Positions 46,039 to 48,145 of a DNA stretch of 48,145 nt are shown here, piece after piece. Origin of the DNA: Candidatus Gottesmanbacteria bacterium RIFCSPLOWO2_01_FULL_43_11b. Its GTDB lineage: Bacteria > Patescibacteriota > Microgenomatia > UBA10105 > UBA927. Made by a program: the position numbers and the translations under genes. Position 1 is the first letter of the stretch; each line of letters begins with the position of its first letter. Under the pieces are notes generated by a model that did no database searches, was not told the origin of the DNA, and worked only from the letters and a program-made list of their open reading frames with translations. The stretch is taken from contig MFJV01000001.1 of NCBI GenBank assembly GCA_001780985.1, forward strand, positions 581,321-629,465, in the 5' to 3' direction.

Positions 46039-46299
46039 ATGGATCCAATTCAACTTCTTATCATCGTCGTTACACTTATTCTGACTATTCTCCTTGTGGT
46101 TTTAGGTATTCAAATGTGGTTCATCCTCAAAGAAATCAGGATTTCTATCCAAAAAATGAATAAAATGCTTGACGACATGCAAAAAGTAACAGGAACAGTG
46201 GGTGAAGGAGTGTCAAATCTTGGGGGAGTGATGAGCGGACTGAAAGCAGGATTATCTATCTTTTCATCGCTACGGAAAAAAGGAGAGGGTGATGAGTGA
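46039..46299 (+). CDS. Small single-TM protein
   Basis: 86 aa, N-terminal TM followed by helical region; overlaps the YtxH-like ORF. Confidence 0.6.
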   Translation: MDPIQLLIIVVTLILTILLVVLGIQMWFILKEIRISIQKMNKMLDDMQKVTGTVGEGVSNLGGVMSGLKAGLSIFSSLRKKGEGDE

Positions 46300-46597
46300 A
46301 AACAATCGTGATGTAAAATTTTGGGTTGGTTTTTTTATCGGTGGATTTATCGGCGCGGTCGTATTATTTTTTCTGGGAACAAAAGAAGGAAAAAAGAGAG
46401 GAAAAGATATCCTCGATGAATTTGCAGATAAACTTGAGAGTTTTGAACGAAAAGGAGAGGAAATTAAGGGAGAAATCGCAGAAACTGCCACAGAGAAAAT
46501 AGATTCAGCCCTTGCCCACATAGAAGCCCTTCAGGAGAGAGGTAGAGAAACAACTGCGGCTCTCCGTCGCCGCTTCAAGAATGTCCCCAAAAAATAA
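46292..46597 (+). CDS. YtxH-like small membrane protein
   Basis: FWVGFFIGGFIGAVVLFFLGTKEGKKRGKD; AGGAGAGG upstream. Confidence 0.65.
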   Translation: MSENNRDVKFWVGFFIGGFIGAVVLFFLGTKEGKKRGKDILDEFADKLESFERKGEEIKGEIAETATEKIDSALAHIEALQERGRETTAALRRRFKNVPKK

Positions 46598-46605
46598 CTT
46601 CAATC

Positions 46606-46634
46606 TTGACTTTTGAAATGGTAGAGCGTACTAT
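46606..46634 (+). promoter_or_regulatory. Sigma70-like promoter
   Basis: TTGACT 46606-46611, 17-nt spacer, TACTAT 46629-46634. Confidence 0.6.
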
Positions 46635-46666
46635 CGGCCTTAATATACTTTAGGGAGGTGCATTCT

Positions 46667-47032
46667 ATGACTATTTTTGAAATACAAGCAAGAATAGATG
46701 AAGATGATCCACGTAACCCATACAGAGTTGTTTCAAGTAGAGAACTTCCACCAGGTGAACATACTCTTACAACAACTATAGCTAGTGCTATTGTTGAAGT
46801 TACACCCGATGAGCATGTTATCGTCGATTTCGGACAAAGCAAAGGAGATTTTGATATACCGATTCTGGGGACAAGTAGAGAAGGAACTTATGAAGGTGAA
46901 GTGGGGCGAGTTGAATTGAAACCTAAGATAGCTAAAACAGTAATCCAGTTGCCTCGCCATCTTGATAATGAAAATGCTCTACTTGTTATGAGATTGAAAA
47001 CCCGCCCAAAAGTTGGACAGATAATAGCATAA
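46667..47032 (+). CDS. Hypothetical protein, 121 aa
   Basis: Own promoter and GGGAGGTG Shine-Dalgarno-like sequence upstream of the ATG. Confidence 0.6.
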   Translation: MTIFEIQARIDEDDPRNPYRVVSSRELPPGEHTLTTTIASAIVEVTPDEHVIVDFGQSKGDFDIPILGTSREGTYEGEVGRVELKPKIAKTVIQLPRHLDNENALLVMRLKTRPKVGQIIA

Positions 47033-47040
47033 GTAAATAG

Positions 47041-48009
47041 CTATATTTCCACTGATAAATCTGGTACGGAAGTAATCGTGTGCCAATCTTCTGGTTTTCC
47101 ACGAAAATAGGCATAACTTGCGATATACACTGCGTTGTCGGTGCACAAAGATACGGGTGGGACGATAGCCTGCGGGAGTTTTTCGCGAAGTCTCGTATTT
47201 GCTGCGACCCCGCCGCTTAAGAGAATTGATTTTACATTGTACTTTCGGGCTGCCCGATTTGTTTTCTCTACTAAAACGTCTGTAATTGCCTCCTGAATTT
47301 CATACGCAAAAGCTGATTTCACTTCCGATGTGGGAGATGCTTTCACATCGGAAGTGTTATGTTTCTTCCACTCCCGCATCACTGCGGTTTTAAGTCCCGA
47401 GAATGAAAAATTGAGCGAGTCGTCACGCATCATAGGTCGTGGCAAATGAATGACATCAGATTTCTTTGCGTTTTTTTGTATCGCCAGTCCTCCTCGGCTT
47501 CCAAACCCCAAAAGCCGTGCTGTTTTATCAAATGCTTCGCCGGCTGCATCATCGAGCGTTCCTCCGAGCCACGTTATGTCTTTAACTGATTTCATTAAAT
47601 AAAGTTCTGTGTGGCCTCCTGAAACAACAAGAGATATAGCGGGAAAAATAATTTTTTTATTATCAACAAAATTCGCATACATATGAGCAAGAACGTGATT
47701 GACAGGAATGAGTGGCTTGCCAGTGACCATACAGAGGGTCTTTGCAGTTTCCACGCCAACAAGTAAAGATCCGATCAGTCCCGGACCCACGGTCACTGCG
47801 ATTGCGTCATACTCTGACCCTAATGCTTCATTAATTGTTGGGATGATACAGCGAAGTTGTTCTCGCGCAGCAACTTCCGGCACAATGCCCCCATATTTTT
47901 CGTGCATTGCAGCGCTTGAGGCAACGACGTTACTTAATACTTTCACTCCATCCTCAACAACCGCCGCCGCTGTCTCATCACAGGATGTTTCTATTCCCAG
48001 AATTTTCAT
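47041..48009 (-). CDS. tsaD: tRNA N6-adenosine threonylcarbamoyltransferase TsaD
   Basis: MKILGIETSCDETAAAVVEDG, NHVLAHMYAN, VSGGHTELYL, LSGGVAAN. Confidence 0.97.
   Translation of the reverse strand: MKILGIETSCDETAAAVVEDGVKVLSNVVASSAAMHEKYGGIVPEVAAREQLRCIIPTINEALGSEYDAIAVTVGPGLIGSLLVGVETAKTLCMVTGKPLIPVNHVLAHMYANFVDNKKIIFPAISLVVSGGHTELYLMKSVKDITWLGGTLDDAAGEAFDKTARLLGFGSRGGLAIQKNAKKSDVIHLPRPMMRDDSLNFSFSGLKTAVMREWKKHNTSDVKASPTSEVKSAFAYEIQEAITDVLVEKTNRAARKYNVKSILLSGGVAANTRLREKLPQAIVPPVSLCTDNAVYIASYAYFRGKPEDWHTITSVPDLSVEI
47320..47356. repeat. Perfect 13-bp inverted repeat inside tsaD
   Basis: CACTTCCGATGTG-GGAGATGCTTT-CACATCGGAAGTG. Confidence 0.9.
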
Positions 48010-48018
48010 GGATGTATT

Positions 48019-48144
48019 TTACTCGAGGCCTAGAAGTTTTGCGAGCTGGCTTGTTGAGGGAGTGTGGACTTTGGGGATAGTAATGAGTTCAGCGCCAATA
48101 CTTTGGGCTTGTTGTTTTTTCTTTTCGATAATTGGATCACCTTG
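48019..48144 (-). CDS. Partial CDS of unknown function (C-terminus only)
   Basis: Open to window edge: QGDPIIEKKKQQAQSIGAELITIPKVHTPSTSQLAKLLGLE*. Confidence 0.4.
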   Translation of the reverse strand, partial: QGDPIIEKKKQQAQSIGAELITIPKVHTPSTSQLAKLLGLE

Positions 48145-48145
48145 G

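Noticed and set aside
48019-48144. Truncated prolyl-tRNA synthetase editing domain (HTPSTSQLAKLLGL resembles its start)
   Set aside because: Only about 41 codons visible; similarity too short to name the product.
1-48145. Alternative genetic code (TGA recoded, as in Gracilibacteria/SR1)
   Set aside because: TGA ends at least one conserved gene at a sensible position (dnaJ-like), and no conserved gene needed TGA readthrough.

Overview
The window is gene-dense and looks like a Candidate Phyla Radiation genome, probably Microgenomates-like. This is inferred from short housekeeping proteins, paired PilN/PilO, cohesin/FN3 surface proteins, FemAB proteins and TGA used as a stop. No database search was run. 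Core content includes ddl, tRNA-Ile(UAU), idi, two UvrD-family helicases, tpiA, an LCP protein, pilN/pilO-like genes, rpsT, murJ, hrcA-grpE-dnaK-X-Y-dnaJ, nusA-infB, rpsO-pnp, a Lon-like AAA protein, RNase J, ftsK and tsaD. There are two toxin-antitoxin loci. The strongest candidate for an undescribed system is a PaaX/Cas2-like gene (34789-35583) bracketed by two 40-bp palindromes of form ATGTAAAA-N8-CCGGCCGG-N8-TTTTACAT, an arrangement resembling REP/RAYT elements. Other notable signals: a long-range helix in the rpsO leader; two translationally coupled accessory genes inside the heat-shock operon; identical-architecture 30-bp double-hairpin inserts in frame in LCP and DnaK; a protease-less Lon AAA module with an altered pore loop; tRNA-Ile(UAU) abutting idi; and many -10 boxes 6-12 nt from start codons, suggesting widespread leaderless transcripts. 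All comparisons and counts were made by eye.
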